Positions 1-12,100 of a stretch of DNA of 64,000 nucleotides are shown here, piece after piece (positions within the stretch are counted from its first letter, which is position 1; each line of letters opens with the position of its first letter). This stretch comes from Globodera rostochiensis (lineage: Eukaryota; Nematoda; Chromadorea; Rhabditida; Heteroderidae): positions 3,172,142 to 3,236,141 of the forward strand of contig JAEVLN010000005.1 in the NCBI GenBank assembly GCA_018350325.1, read 5' to 3'. The position numbers were made by a program, and so were the translations under genes. The notes below the pieces were generated by a model. It saw only the letters and a list, made by a program, of their open reading frames with translations. It was not told the DNA's origin and ran no database searches.

Positions 1-450
1 AGCATTTTGACATCACAGCAACAAAAGATGTAGGGGACCGTCACCGGCAACACTCAGGCCAACATCATCATCTTCAAGCAGTACATTGGCAACAACTCCA
101 ACAGGAGTTGGCACAACCAGCACCAGCGTCGTACCATCGACATCAATGCTACAGAGTGCCGCCGTCGATGACATTCCACCCGCACAAAGTACGGAACAGT
201 GTCGGCGTTCAACATTTCTTAGCTAAATGTCGCTTTTAGCATCGGACGATGATGTTGATGACCTGCTGCTGCCCGCCAACCGTTTGGCCACATTTGTACC
301 CGGAAAAATTGCCAAAGTGGAACCCGTCGTAACCAGCAGCAGAAGACAACAGAACGGTGGCGGATGTGGCAGAAAGTTGAACACATTGTCAAAAGTGCAG
401 TGCGCAGAATGCGATGAATTTTTGCCGAACTCATGACGCATCCCGACTGC
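1..450 (+). pseudogene. Ser/Thr-rich coding remnant with in-frame stop, possible zinc-finger gene 5' part
   Basis: In frame 2 the first 220 bases read as a Ser/Thr/Pro-rich segment. It ends at a TAA at 224-226 and resumes at once with an ATG at 227 that stays open to 434. The second part is acidic at first (MSLLASDDDVDDLLLP) and ends with a CxxC knuckle (VQCAECDEF) before a TGA. The bias looks coding, but no splice removes the TAA cleanly. I read it as decayed exons of a larger gene, perhaps the same one as the zinc-finger exon at 998. Function unknown. Confidence 0.3.
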
Positions 451-479
451 ATCACACGAATGTAAAGTCAGTCAGTCAG

Positions 480-990
480 TTTCAGACCATTTTTCGCGAC
501 TTTTTAATAATCACTGAACGCATTTTCGGGAGCCATCAAAACAATACGCTTTATGTATGGCTTGTTCAAATTGTTTGTATTTTTTTTTGCGATTAGGACC
601 CAGAAACGTGGAATTTTTCCACGGGGTTTTGCCAACGTTTTTTAAATCTTCAAAAAAATGTTCCCGGCGGCACCTGTCGCACCACCGACCCCCCCCCCCC
701 AGAAGGAAAGCAGAATTCTTAAAAAACATTAACAATTCTTAACAAAAATGTTGAAATTATAAAACTCCCGACGGCGCCGTCGAACCCACCAACAACCAAA
801 TCCACGGGCTGCTGTGAAAAACCCCACCCCCCTCTTTTTTAGTCGGGGACCATGGAATGTAAAAAAAAGTTCGAAATCGAAATTTCGTGACAGCCCCGAC
901 GGGGACGAAAACCCCGACCCCAATTTTCCCGCCCCCAAGGGTCGGGGATCAACCCCTAAGTAAAAGAAACAATGCTTCCAACCCTTTTCA
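480..990. repeat. Dispersed-repeat block with a GC hairpin copy
   Basis: No gene seen. An inverted, degenerate copy of the GC hairpin module lies near 660-720, recognisable from a C-run beside AAAGCAGAAT. At 840-960 is sequence with repeated GTCGGGG and CCCCGAC phrases, typical of the non-autonomous DNA transposons found across this window. The block separates the two possible zinc-finger remnants. Confidence 0.5.
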
Positions 991-997
991 CATTTAG

Positions 998-1127
998 GCA
1001 CCTCAAGCTGTGTTTGTACATGTGCCCGGTGTGCAACAAAGAATTCACATTCACAATCAACGGTGTTGGCATGTGCATAAGACATGTTAAAAAGAAGCAT
1101 CGCAAAGTACATTATCAACTTCAATAA
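998..1127 (+). CDS. Terminal exon with one C2H2-like zinc finger (partial gene)
   Basis: A pyrimidine tract and AG at 996-997 precede an exon that translates (phase 2 start) to HLKLCLYMCPVCNKEF and continues to HVKKKHRKVHYQLQ, stopping at TAA 1125-1127. The CPVC pair followed by an H-x4-H pair is a C2H2-type finger with a longer than usual Cys-His spacer. It would be the last exon of a zinc-finger gene. A possible upstream part is at 1-450, but the joint is not visible, so the gene may be broken. Confidence 0.4.
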
Positions 1128-1249
1128 GCATTTCAAAAAAATGGATTTTTAACATTTTGTTGATAAAGCGATTGATTTACAATACAAGCAGCAGTATGTA
1201 TGGACCATGAAAATGACACCAAGCTTTGGCCAGTAGGGGAAACCTTTTT

Positions 1250-2250
1250 GAACGGTTGTCAGGGGTGCTCGTAATTACGAGTTACGAATTACTTACTTTT
1301 ACGGCGTTTTGGCTGTTAAGAATTACGGATTACTTATTTCGATTTTTTTTGCCTTTTACGAATTACGGATTACTTTTTACGAATTTTGCAAAAAATTCGT
1401 AATTTTTTCGTAATTTTCTGTTTTTTGGGGCGGAGGGAGGGTCGGCGGTGCCGATAGGCGCCGCCGAGAAAATTTTGAATTTTGACTCAATTTGTTAACA
1501 GATTTAACGGTATTTGTCAAGAAAATTGGGGTCCCACCCAACTCATCCATGTCCAACTCATCCATGGAGCAAACTTGCTTTATAACGCCATTCGATAGAT
1601 CTCGAAAAGTTGAAGCTAACATCAAGTTAAAGCTTTGCGAATTGTCTAATTCCTGTAATAATAGATCCCCCTGAATTAGTAGGTCAAAACATATTCCTCA
1701 CTCCCGAATACCCCTTAAAACACCTGTTCAGCGATTTAAAAAAATGGTTTTTTTTTTCAAAAGTGGGGGATCAGTCCTAAGCAGTGTTTTCCTGTTGCAG
1801 CTTGGCCTGTTCTGTTCTAGGATTTCAGAACAGCAGAACAGATTCAAAATTCTTGGAACAGGAAAACACCACACCAAGGAAGTAACCGGATGCCGGATTT
1901 CCGGACTTTTTTTGGGTCCGGCATACCGGATACCGGACTTTTTCTGCAAAAACTCCGGAATTAAATCCCTCAAATTTCATAATATTGCGATTTTTTGAAG
2001 TGATCAATCAATGAGCAAAACAACGAAATTTTAGTTCTTCATGCTTATTTGCCGAATTTTTAGAGGCTTTTCATAAAATTTTATCTAATATTCAAAAATG
2101 AGAACATTTCTAAGCGAATTCACTAATTAATATTTAAATACCCGCCTGCTCCAAACGAAAAATTGGGCAAATTCTTATAGACCCTCAAAGCTGGCCAAAA
2201 CCCATAGGGGGGAATACGTTTTGTCAAAAATGAGCATTTAAAGCGCTTTT
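1250..2250. repeat. Gene-free repeat tract
   Basis: Contains a TTACGAATTACGGATTACTT-like tandem phrase (about 1275-1400) and a full GC hairpin copy at 1441-1500. It also holds a small element around 1787-1873 that starts CAGTGTTTTCCTG and ends with the inverse CAGGAAAACAC, the same termini as the complete element at 47633-48856. A CCGGA-rich palindromic patch follows at 1885-1965. No credible coding region seen. Confidence 0.5.
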
Positions 2251-2359
2251 CGAATCGGTTGAAATTTTTGAAATTAAGGAAAAACGCCTTTTCTAAGGTA
2301 ACAACTAAAGGCCGGGTAATCCGTACTCGTACTGCTCCAACTTGCTATTTTCTAGAATT

Positions 2360-2560
2360 AAACAAAACGCGATCATTTTGGCTGGGCGAGGACATACCGG
2401 GACAAAATGTTGAGGAAAAGAAATTCCACACACTTTTTTTTAATAATCAAAACATAAATACATATTTTGTGATTCTGCTGATCGTTCAGCTACATACATA
2501 CCTATACACCAATTTAATAAATAAATAAATGGATCGATCGAAATACATATGGTCTTGTCA
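2360..2560 (+). repeat. Dispersed repeat, second copy at 30180-30340
   Basis: The stretch with ACCGGGACAAAATGTTGAG, then CATATTTTGTGATTC and GGATCGATCG, recurs with high similarity and in the same order at about 30180-30340. It is a two-copy dispersed repeat within this window. Its class is not clear. Confidence 0.5.
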
Positions 2561-2943
2561 AATATAGCCCTTCCTTCTTTGTCTCTACTTTTCTGTCATC
2601 TTCGCTGCTTCATTCATTACGCCAGACCCCTCGCCCTCAGCCTCCTCATTCGTATGCGTTTGCCTCCGTTCATCGACCGTTTTCCTAAGACAAAGTTATC
2701 AAACAGTTTTTAGACGATTCCTCCGGTGATTTGAGTGTGTCCCTTGGTTAAGAGAATCGGAAATTTAAAAAAAAGGGTTTGAAATAAATGGACAAATGAA
2801 AATGCATCGACAGAATTCCTTTTGGAAAAATCATCCCCGAGTCAGTTTAAGCCTCAGGGTTCGGATATCTGCGATTTGATCCAAAAAATTACAAATTTTG
2901 TAAATCAAAAAAGGGGTCCCTCCCCCCCTATGGGGTTTTGTTC

Positions 2944-4743
2944 TCAAATATTCCCTTTGGGGGGGGGGACCCTTTGGGGGGGGGGGGACCCTTCGGGGGG
3001 GGGGGGGTCCCTTTGGGGGGGGGGGGGGGACCCCTCCTCTAAATACGTGCCTGTAATAATGCTGTAAAGGCCAGCTATGATCAGCGTCTCTTTCCACGCC
3101 CGAATTTCATTTGCATATTTTTGCTTCCATTCCGCCATTTCCACGTGAAACTTCGCAATATTGCCTTGCGCCTGGTCAACATACGGCTACAAATTGATGG
3201 AAGGGATTAGCGCATTTCCGGGAGAATAAACCAAAAATAAATTTAGTAATTTTACTACCCAACCTCAAAAAACACTGAAAGTCTTAAAGTCGACAATCAT
3301 TTTCAAGAATTGAATCAACCCAATATGGAGAAGATAAAGCGCAATTTTATAACTTTTTGAGTTTAGGAGAAAAAGTGGTAATACTTAAGTTTGTAGCCCC
3401 CATTTTTGAAAAAATACAAATTTTTTTCAAAGTCGATAAAAACACGTTTCCGTGGGTTTAAGGGGTCGCTGATCACGAATCTGACATTTATTTTACCCAA
3501 TTCCGAACCCCGAACCCGAACTCGAACAATTTTTCGAAAAAAATTTTTTTACAAAAAATTAACATTTATTGCACAAAATCAATGGAAAAATGGATGTAAT
3601 AAGAAACGGAAGCAACAAATTCACATTATATTCATGTTAAGTGGGGCGAATAACTCATTCACATGGATAATATTCAGAAACATGGTGCCAAAAATGGCTA
3701 TTACATCCATTTTTCCATTGATTTTGTGCAATAAATGTTAATTTTTTGTAAAAAAATTGTTTTCGAAAAATTGTTCGAGTTCGGGTTCGGGGTTCGGAAT
3801 TGGGTAAAATAAATGTCAGATTCGTGATCAGCGACCCCTTAAACCCCCGGAAACGTGTTTTTATCGACTTTGAAAAAAATTTGTATTTTTTCAAAAATGG
3901 GGGCTACAAACTTAAGTATTACCGAAAAAGTGCCAAACAAAAAATGGCAGGCACCCGCTTTTCGGCATCCGTCATCTGTCGCCATTGTTGGCCCGTTTCA
4001 ACGACAAATTTCATCACGTTGTCCCTCGTTTCGAAAGGTTCGGTTTGCTTCTCAAAGCGTTCTTTCACGAAAAGCATATACGATGCCAAAGGGTGCTTTG
4101 GACGGCTTGTTTCCTCATAAAACTAAAACATACAAAAACGTAAATAGTCTGGTGTTAAATAAAAAGAAAAAAATTTTTTTTAAAAAATATTTTTAGCATT
4201 CGAAAAGTGAGATAAAACCTTGTGCAGCTTCTTTTTCATTCGATATCGTTGAAGTTTCTTGACATGCTTATCCCACAAAACTTTCTTCTGGTCATTTGTG
4301 AGCTTCTTAAAAGTGTCCCTCAACTCAGCACAGATTTTTTCGGCACGTTCAGAGTAATTCTAAACTTTGTATAGTATTTTTTTTGTTGCCCCATTTAACT
4401 TGATGACATTACCTGCTGTTCGTCTTCACTCAAACTCTTCCAATTTGTCGAAACAATTTTCAATAATTTAGGGCCTCCACTTTTCCTTGTCATTTGATCT
4501 TTGATAAAAAGTGAATAAGCAGTTGGCCCTTTGTAGTCTGATGGAAGCCAAGCGAGAATACGCCGCTTAGGAGCAGGCGATTGATTAAGACTTGTCGAGA
4601 AATTCGTTATGCTTAAATAGAACATTTTTGAATTAAGCCCAAAACAAATCAATAACAAAACAAAACACTTACTCAATGCGCGCAAAGAAGCGCGTTTCAG
4701 CGCCGATCAAAAGTCGACCAAACTTCTGGCAGAGAGCCACCAT
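2944..4743 (-). CDS. hmg-5: TFAM-like mitochondrial protein with two HMG boxes
   Basis: Five exons: 4673-4743, 4413-4611, 4219-4359, 3955-4122 and 2944-3186; all joints are in phase. The N-terminus (MVALCQKFGRLLIGAETRFF) is basic and amphipathic without acidic residues early on, like a mitochondrial presequence. HMG box 1 begins near residue 51 (KGPTAYSLFIKDQM, then NWKSLSEDEQQ, then LWDKHVKKLQRY). Box 2 begins near residue 143 (RPKHPLASYMLFVKERFE, then WRQMTDAEKR joined to PYVDQAQGN). Two HMG boxes behind a presequence is the TFAM layout (C. elegans HMG-5), which packages mtDNA and helps start its transcription. The last 30 residues come from C-runs (Pro-rich), so the true 3' end is uncertain. 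The symbol is by analogy. Confidence 0.8.
2958..3031. repeat. Four G-runs spaced by ACCCTTTGG-like linkers
   Basis: Four runs of roughly 8-13 G separated by short linkers on the + strand, inside or just past the last exon of the HMG-box gene on the other strand. Runs like these could form G-quadruplexes in the + strand. In the minus frame they read as poly-Pro, which probably is not genuine protein. Confidence 0.6.
3377..3923. mobile_element. Foldback element with ~220-bp arms, 8-bp target duplication
   Basis: The two halves are near-perfect inverted copies: GGTAATACTTAAGTTTG at the left edge and its complement at 3907-3923, with a loop around 3600-3690. It is flanked by direct 8-mers GAAAAAGT (3369-3376 and 3924-3931). 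An 8-bp duplication suits hAT transposition, but arms this long are foldback-like. It lies in intron 4 of the TFAM-like gene, where splicing removes it. No transposase is encoded. Confidence 0.85.
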
Positions 4744-4759
4744 TTTCTGTTTTCACAAC

Positions 4760-5280
4760 TTTTGTGTGCGTTTGTCCAAATAATATTTAAAAAAAAAGAA
4801 TCTAAATAAAATTAATATTGCTAGAGCTTTCGATTGGTATCTAATTTATTTAGTTTGGTTAGTTCCATGAAGAGTTATGGCACTTCAAAGGTTTGGGGCC
4901 GGCCATGAAGTTTTCTTCTATACCCCTCCTAACATTTCTAGATATGGCTTATGGAAAAGATATAAAAACACACTCAAAAAGAAAATTTTATTATGGAGGA
5001 AAGTGATTGATAATTTCTGGCTATCTTAAAATATACTTAAAGCTAAGACATAGATCGCAAATAAATTTTTTTGATTCATTAATTGTTCAGGCACATACTA
5101 TAACACTTGACCAAACGTCCCGCTCCCGTCAAAAGTAAATGGAGACAAAATTTAAAAAACAAAAAATCAATATATTGTGGGGCCAAATCGAAAAAAAATT
5201 CATGCAGACATAACTTTTGACGCTTGATCAAAAGACCAAGTTGCATAGTTTTTTCATAGAAAACCGCATGGAATGCCTAC
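4760..5280. other. AT-rich intergenic region, nothing recognised
   Basis: Presumed promoter side of the HMG-box gene (start at 4743). I see no reading frame, RNA or repeat that I can support here. Confidence 0.4.
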
Positions 5281-5285
5281 CAATT

Positions 5286-6131
5286 AGGGCTGCTACTTTT
5301 AGGATTTTACCTATTTTTTCTGCAGTTCTTCAATGGACTCTTTGTCAACGACTTTTCGTCAATAAGAAAGAATTTTAAAAAAACAATAAATTTTAATTAA
5401 ATTTAAGCCAACAACACTTTTTCAAGTCTAGGGGTATTCGGGGCGTAGAAGCCGATTCTGTACGTTACGATCAATTTTGAACCCGGGACCCGAATTCGAA
5501 GGTTTTTTGAAATTTCAAATTTTTTTCAGAAATCAATTTTAGCCTTCAAAACCACGTTCATAATTATGCAAAAAGCACGATTCGATCATCATTATTTTTG
5601 CCTTTTTGTTGTTTTTATGTTTTTGAATGATTTTGAGGCCTTTGTTGCATTTTTAAAATTAAAAAAAAATCATAGATGTTGAAATCATAATCAGATGATG
5701 TTACATGAATCATGTGACATGATGAATCTGTTGTCATATTCTTGATTAGCGATTTCGATAATCCCGAGTACTTCTCAATCTTTGTTTGTGGGGCAAGTAA
5801 ACTACTACATACCGAAAAATTGTTGGCTTAAATTTAATTAAAATTATTGTTTTTTTTAAAAATTATTGACGAAAAGTCGTGCCACCTTTTAACGTTTTGC
5901 CCAAAATTCCTCAAGAAAAACGCAATACATTCGAATTTTCTTGTTAAGATCCTCCTTTGAATTACAATATTTCCCAAAAATATCAAGAAATGATGTGAAG
6001 TATTGATTGATATATTATAAATTTTCATTTAAAATATTTTTACAAACATTTTTTCGATCCTATTTGGCGGTTTTTTCTCAACTTTACGTAGGATCCTATT
6101 TTGAGATTACGATCCTAAAAGTAGCAGCCCT
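5286..6131. mobile_element. Non-autonomous element with AGGGCTGCTAC termini
   Basis: Starts AGGGCTGCTACTTTTAGGAT and ends with the inverse ATCCTAAAAGTAGCAGCCCT. A second inner inverted pair (CGACTTTTCGTCAATA near 5350 and its complement near 5870) shows a foldback layout. The middle holds a TTCGAATTCGGGT-type palindromic fragment found elsewhere. I could not find matching flanking duplications. It borders the satellite array directly. Confidence 0.65.
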
Positions 6132-6136
6132 TGAAG

Positions 6137-9100
6137 GTTAAGTTAATAGCTGAGTCAGTGTTGAACTTGAGAGTCAGACTGTGGGGAAGAGATAGTGGAT
6201 TGCTGTGCAAAAAAATTCGATAGACAACAGAATTCTGAAAATTCAGACAACAGAATTCTGAAAATTCTTTATACTAGCCTGCCAAAATAGCTGAGTCAGT
6301 GTTGAACTTGAGGGTCAGTCTGTGGGGAAGAGATAGTGGATTGCTGTGCAAAAAAATTCTATAGACAACAGAATTCTGAAAATTCAGACAACAGAATTCT
6401 GAAAATTCAGACAACAGAATTCTGAAAATTCTTTATACTAGCCTGCCAAAATAGCTGAGTCAGTGTTGAACTTGAGGGTCAGTCTGTGGGGAAGAGATAG
6501 TGGATTGCTGTGCAAAAAAATTCGATAGACAACAGAATTCTGAAAATTCAGACAACAGAATTCTGAAAATTCTTTATACTAGCCTGCCAAAATAGCTGAG
6601 TCAGTGTTGAACTTGAGGGTCAGTCTGTGGGGAAGAGATAGTGGATTGCTGTGCAAAAAAATTCTATAGAAAACAGAATTCTGAAAATTCAGACAACAGA
6701 ATTCTGAAAATTCAGACAACAGAATTCTTTATACTAGCCGGCCAAAATAGCTGAGTCAGTGTTGAACTTGAGAGTCAGTCTGTGGGGAAGAGATAGTGGA
6801 TTGCTGTGCATAAAAATTATATAGACAACAGAATTCTGAAAATTCTTTATACTAGCCTGCCAAAATAGCTGAGTCAGTGTTGAACTTAAGAGTCAGACTG
6901 TGGGGAAGAGATAGTGGATTGCTGTGCAAAAAAATTCTATAGACAACAGAATTCTGAAAATTTAGACAACAGAATTCTGAAAATTCAGACAACAGAATTC
7001 TTTATGCTAGCCTGCCAAAATAGCTGAGTCAGTGTTGAACTTGAGGGTCAGTCTGTGGGGAAGAGATAGTGGATTGCTGTGCAAAAAAATTCTTTAGAAA
7101 ACAGAATTCTGAAAATTTAGACAACAGAATTCTGAAAATTCAGACAACAGAATTCTTTATACTAGCCTGCCAAAATAGCTGAGTCAGTGTTGAACTTGAG
7201 AGTCAGTTTGTGGGGAAGAGATAGTGGATTGCTGTGCAAAAAAATTCTATAGACAACAGAATTCTGAAAATTCAGACAACAGAATTCTGAAAATTCGGAC
7301 AACAGAATTCTTTATACTAGCCTGCCAAAATAGCTGAGTCAGTGTTGAACTTGAGAGTCAGTCTGTGGGGAAAAGATAGTGGATTGCTGTGCAAAAAAAT
7401 TCTATAGAAAACAGAATTCTGAAAATTCAGACAACAGAATTCTGAAAATTCAGGACAACAGAATTCTTTATACTAGCCTGCCAAAATAGCTGTGTCAGTG
7501 TTGAACTTGAGAGTGAGTCTGTGGGGAAGAGATAGTGGACTGCTGTGCAAAAAAATTCTATAGACAACAGAATTCTGAAAATTCAGACAACAGAATTCTT
7601 TATACTAGCCTGCCAAAATAGCTGAGTCAGTGTTGAACTTGAGGGTCAGTCTGTGGGGAAGAGATAGTGGATTGCTGTGCAAAAAAATTCCACAGACAAC
7701 AGAATTCTGAAAATTCGGACAACAGAATTCTTTATACTAGCCTGCCAAAATAGCTGAGTCAGTGTTGAACTTGAGGGTCAGTCTGTGGGGAAGAGATAGT
7801 GGATTGCTGTGCAAAAAAATTCTATAGACAACAGAATTCTGAAAATTCAGACAACAGAATTCTTTATACTAGCCTGCCAAAATAGCTGAGTCAGTGTTGA
7901 ACTTGAGGGTCAGTCTGTGGGGAAGAGATAGTGGATTGCTGTGCAAAAAAATTCTATAGAAAACAGAATTCTGAAAATTCAGACAACAGAATTCTGAAAA
8001 TTCGGACAACAGAATTCTTTATACTAGCCTGCCAAAATAGCTGAGTCAGTGTTGAACTTGAGGGTCAGTCTGTGGGGAAGAGATAGTGGATTGCTGTGCA
8101 AAAAAATTCTATAGAAAACAGAATTCTGAAAATTCAGACAACAGAATTCTGAAAATTCGGACAACAGAATTCTTTATACTAGCCGGCCAAAATAGCTGAG
8201 TCAGTGTTGAACTTGAGAGTGAGTCTGTGGGGAAGAGATAGTGGACTGCTGTGCAAAAAAATTCTATAGACAACAGAATTCTGAAAATTCAGACAACAGA
8301 ATTCTGAAAATTCGGACAACAGAATTCTTTATACTAGCCTGCCAAAATAGCTGAGTCAGTGTTGAACTTGAGAGTGAGTCTGTGGGGAAGAGATAGTGGA
8401 CTGCTGTGCAAAAAAATTCTATAGACAACAGAATTCTGAAAATTCAGACAACAGAATTCTTTATACTAGCCTGCCAAAATAGCTGAGTCAGTGTTGAACT
8501 TGAGGGTCAGTCTGCTGTGGGAAAGAGATAGTGGATTGCTGTGCAAAAAAATTCCACAGACAACAGAATTCTGAAAATTCGGACAACAGAATTCTTTATA
8601 CTAGCCTGCCAAAATAGCTGAGTCAGTGTTGAACTTGAGGGTCAGTCTGTGGGGAAGAGATAGTGGACTGCTGTGCAAAAAAATTCTATAGACAACAGAA
8701 TTCTGAAAATTCGGACAACAGAATTCTTTATACTAGCCTGCCAAAATAGCTGAGTCAGTGTTGAACTTGAGAGTGAGTCTGTGGGGAAGAGATAGTGGAT
8801 TGCTGTGCAAAAAAATTCTATAGACAACAGAATTCTGAAAATTCAGACAACAGAATTCTTTATACTAGCCGGCCAAAATAGCTGAGTCAGTGTTGAACTT
8901 GAGGGTCAGTCTGTGGGGAAGAGATAGTGGATTGCTGTGCAAAAAAATTCTATAGAAAACAGAATTCTGAAAATTCAGACAACAGAATTCTGAAAATTCG
9001 GACAACAGAATTCTTTATACTAGCCTGCCAAAATAGCTGAGTCAGTGTTGAACTTGAGACTGAGTCTGTGGGGAAGAGATAGTGGACTGCTGTGCAAAAA

Positions 9101-12100
9101 AATTCTATAGACAACAGAATTCTGAAAATTCAGACAACAGAATTCTTTATACTAGCCTGCCAAAATAGCTGAGTCAGTGTTGAACTTGAGGGTCAGTCTG
9201 TGGGGAAGAGATAGTGGATTGCTGTGCAAAAAAATTCTATAGAAAACAGAATTCTGAAAATTCAGACAACAGAATTCTGAAAATTCGGACAACAGAATTC
9301 TTTATACTAGCCTGCCAAAATAGCTGAGTCAGTGTTGAACTTGAGAGTGAGTCTGTGGGGAAGAGATAGTGGACTGCTGTGCAAAAAAATTCTATAGACA
9401 ACAGAATTCTAAAAATTCAGACAACAGAATTCTTTATACTAGCCGGCCAAAATAGCTGAGTCAGTGTTGAACTTGAGGGTCAGTCTGTGGGGAAGAGATA
9501 GTGGATTGCTGTGCAAAAAAATTCTATAGAAAACAGAATTCTGAAAATTCAGACAACAGAATTCTGAAAATTCGGACAACAGAATTCTTTATACTAGCCT
9601 GCCAAAATAGCTGAGTCAGTGTTGAACTTGAGGGTCAGTCTGTGGGGAAGAGATAGTGGATTGCTGTGCAAAAAAATTCATATAGAAAACAGAATTCTGA
9701 AAATTCAGACAACAGAATTCTGAAAATTCGGACAACAGAATTCTTTATACTAGCCTGCCAAAATAGCTGAGTCAGTGTTGAACTTGAGGGTCAGTCTGTG
9801 GGGAAGAGATAGTGGACTGCTGTGCAAAAAAATTCTATAGACAACAGAATTCTGAAAATTCGGACAACAGAATTCTTTATACTAGCCTGCCAAAATAGCT
9901 GAGTCAGTGTTGAACTTGAGAGTGAGTCTGTGGGGAAGAGATAGTGGATTGCTGTGCAAAAAAATTCTATAGACAACAGAATTCTGAAAATTCAGACAAC
10001 AGAATTCTTTATACTAGCCGGCCAAAATAGCTGAGTCAGTGTTGAACTTGAGGGTCAGTCTGTGGGGAAGAGATAGTGGATTGCTGTGCAAAAAAATTCT
10101 ATAGAAAACAGAATTCTGAAAATTCAGACAACAGAATTCTGAAAATTCGGACAACAGAATTCTTTATACTAGCCTGCCAAAATAGCTGAGTCAGTGTTGA
10201 ACTTGAGGGTCAGTCTGTGGGGAAATAGTGGATTGCTGTGCAAAAAAATTCTATAGAAAACAGAATTCTGAAAATTCAGACAACAGAATTCTGAAAATTC
10301 GGACAACAGAATTCTTTATACTAGCCTGCCAAAATAGCTGAGTCAGTGTTGAACTTGAGAGTGAGTCTGTGGGGAAGAGATAGTGGATTGCTGTGCAAAA
10401 AAATTCTATAGACAACAGAATTCTGAAAATTCAGACAACAGAATTCTAAAAATTTAGACAACAGAATTCTTTATACTAGCCTGCCAAAATAGCTGTGTCA
10501 GTGTTGAACTTGAGAGTGAGTCTGTGGGGAAGAGATAGTGGACTGCTGTGCAAAAAAATTCTATAGACAACAGAATTCTGAAAATTCAGACAACAGAATT
10601 CTTTATACTAGCCTGCCAAAATAGCTGAGTCAGTGTTGAACTTGAGGGTCAGTCTGTGGGGAAGAGATAGTGGATTGCTGTGCAAAAAAATTCTATAGAA
10701 AACAGAATTCTGAAAATTCAGACAACAGAATTCTGAAAATTCGGACAACAGAATTCTTTATACTAGCCTGCCAAAATAGCTGAGTCAGTGTTGAACTTGA
10801 GGGTCAGTCTGTGGGGAAGAGATAGTGGATTGCTGTGCAAAAAAATTCTATAGAAAACAGAATTCTGAAAATTCAGACAACAGAATTCTGAAAATTCGGA
10901 CAACAGAATTCTTTATACTAGCCGGCCAAAATAGCTGAGTCAGTGTTGAACTTGAGAGTGAGTCTGTGGGGAAGAGATAGTGGACTGCTGTGCAAAAAAA
11001 TTCTATAGACAACAGAATTCTGAAAATTCAGACAACAGAATTCTGAAAATTCGGACAACAGAATTCTTTATACTAGCCTGCCAAAATAGCTGAGTCAGTG
11101 TTGAACTTGAGAGTGAGTCTGTGGGGAAGAGATAGTGGACTGCTGTGCAAAAAAATTCTATAGACAACAGAATTCTGAAAATTCAGACAACAGAATTCTT
11201 TATACTAGCCAGCCAAAATAGCTGAGTCAGTGTTGAACTTGAGTGTCAGTCTGCTGTGGGAAAGAGATAGTGGATTGCTGTGCAAAAAAATTCCACAGAC
11301 AACAGAATTCTGAAAATTCGGACAACAGAATTCTTTATACTAGCCTGCCAAAATAGCTGAGTCAGTGTTGAACTTGAGGGTCAGTCTGTGGGGAAATAGT
11401 GGATTGCTGTGCAAAAAAATTCTATAGAAAACAGAATTCTGAAAATTCAGACAACAGAATTCTGAAAATTCGGACAACAGAATTCTTTATACTAGCCGGC
11501 CAAAATAGCTGAGTCAGTGTTGAACTTGAGAGTGAGTCTGTGGGGAAGAGATAGTGGACTGCTGTGCAAAAAAATTCTATAGACAACAGAATTCTGAAAA
11601 TTCAGACAACAGAATTCTGAAAATTCGGACAACAGAATTCTTTATACTAGCCTGCCAAAATAGCTGAGTCAGTGTTGAACTTGAGAGTGAGTCTGTGGGG
11701 AAGAGATAGTGGACTGCTGTGCAAAAAAATTCTATAGACAACAGAATTCTGAAAATTCAGACAACAGAATTCTTTATACTAGCCTGCCAAAATAGCTGAG
11801 TCAGTGTTGAACTTGAGGGTCAGTCTGTGGGGAAGAGATAGTGGATTGCTGTGCAAAAAAATTCTATAGAAAACAGAATTCTGAAAATTCAGACAACAGA
11901 ATTCTGAAAATTCGGACAACAGAATTCTTTATACTAGCCTGCCAAAATAGCTGAGTCAGTGTTGAACTTGAGGGTCAGTCTGTGGGGAAGAGATAGTGGA
12001 TTGCTGTGCAAAAAAATTCTATAGAAAACAGAATTCTGAAAATTCAGACAACAGAATTCTGAAAATTCGGACAACAGAATTCTTTATACTAGCCGGCCAA

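Noticed and set aside
2259..2528. 89-codon frame with a hydrophobic C-terminus
   Set aside because: Overlaps a dispersed repeat also found at 30180-30340, where the frame is not kept.
3406..3894. Two mirror-image ~80-110 codon frames beginning MKKYKFFSK
   Set aside because: Identical because they are the two arms of the foldback element; no transposase or known domain.
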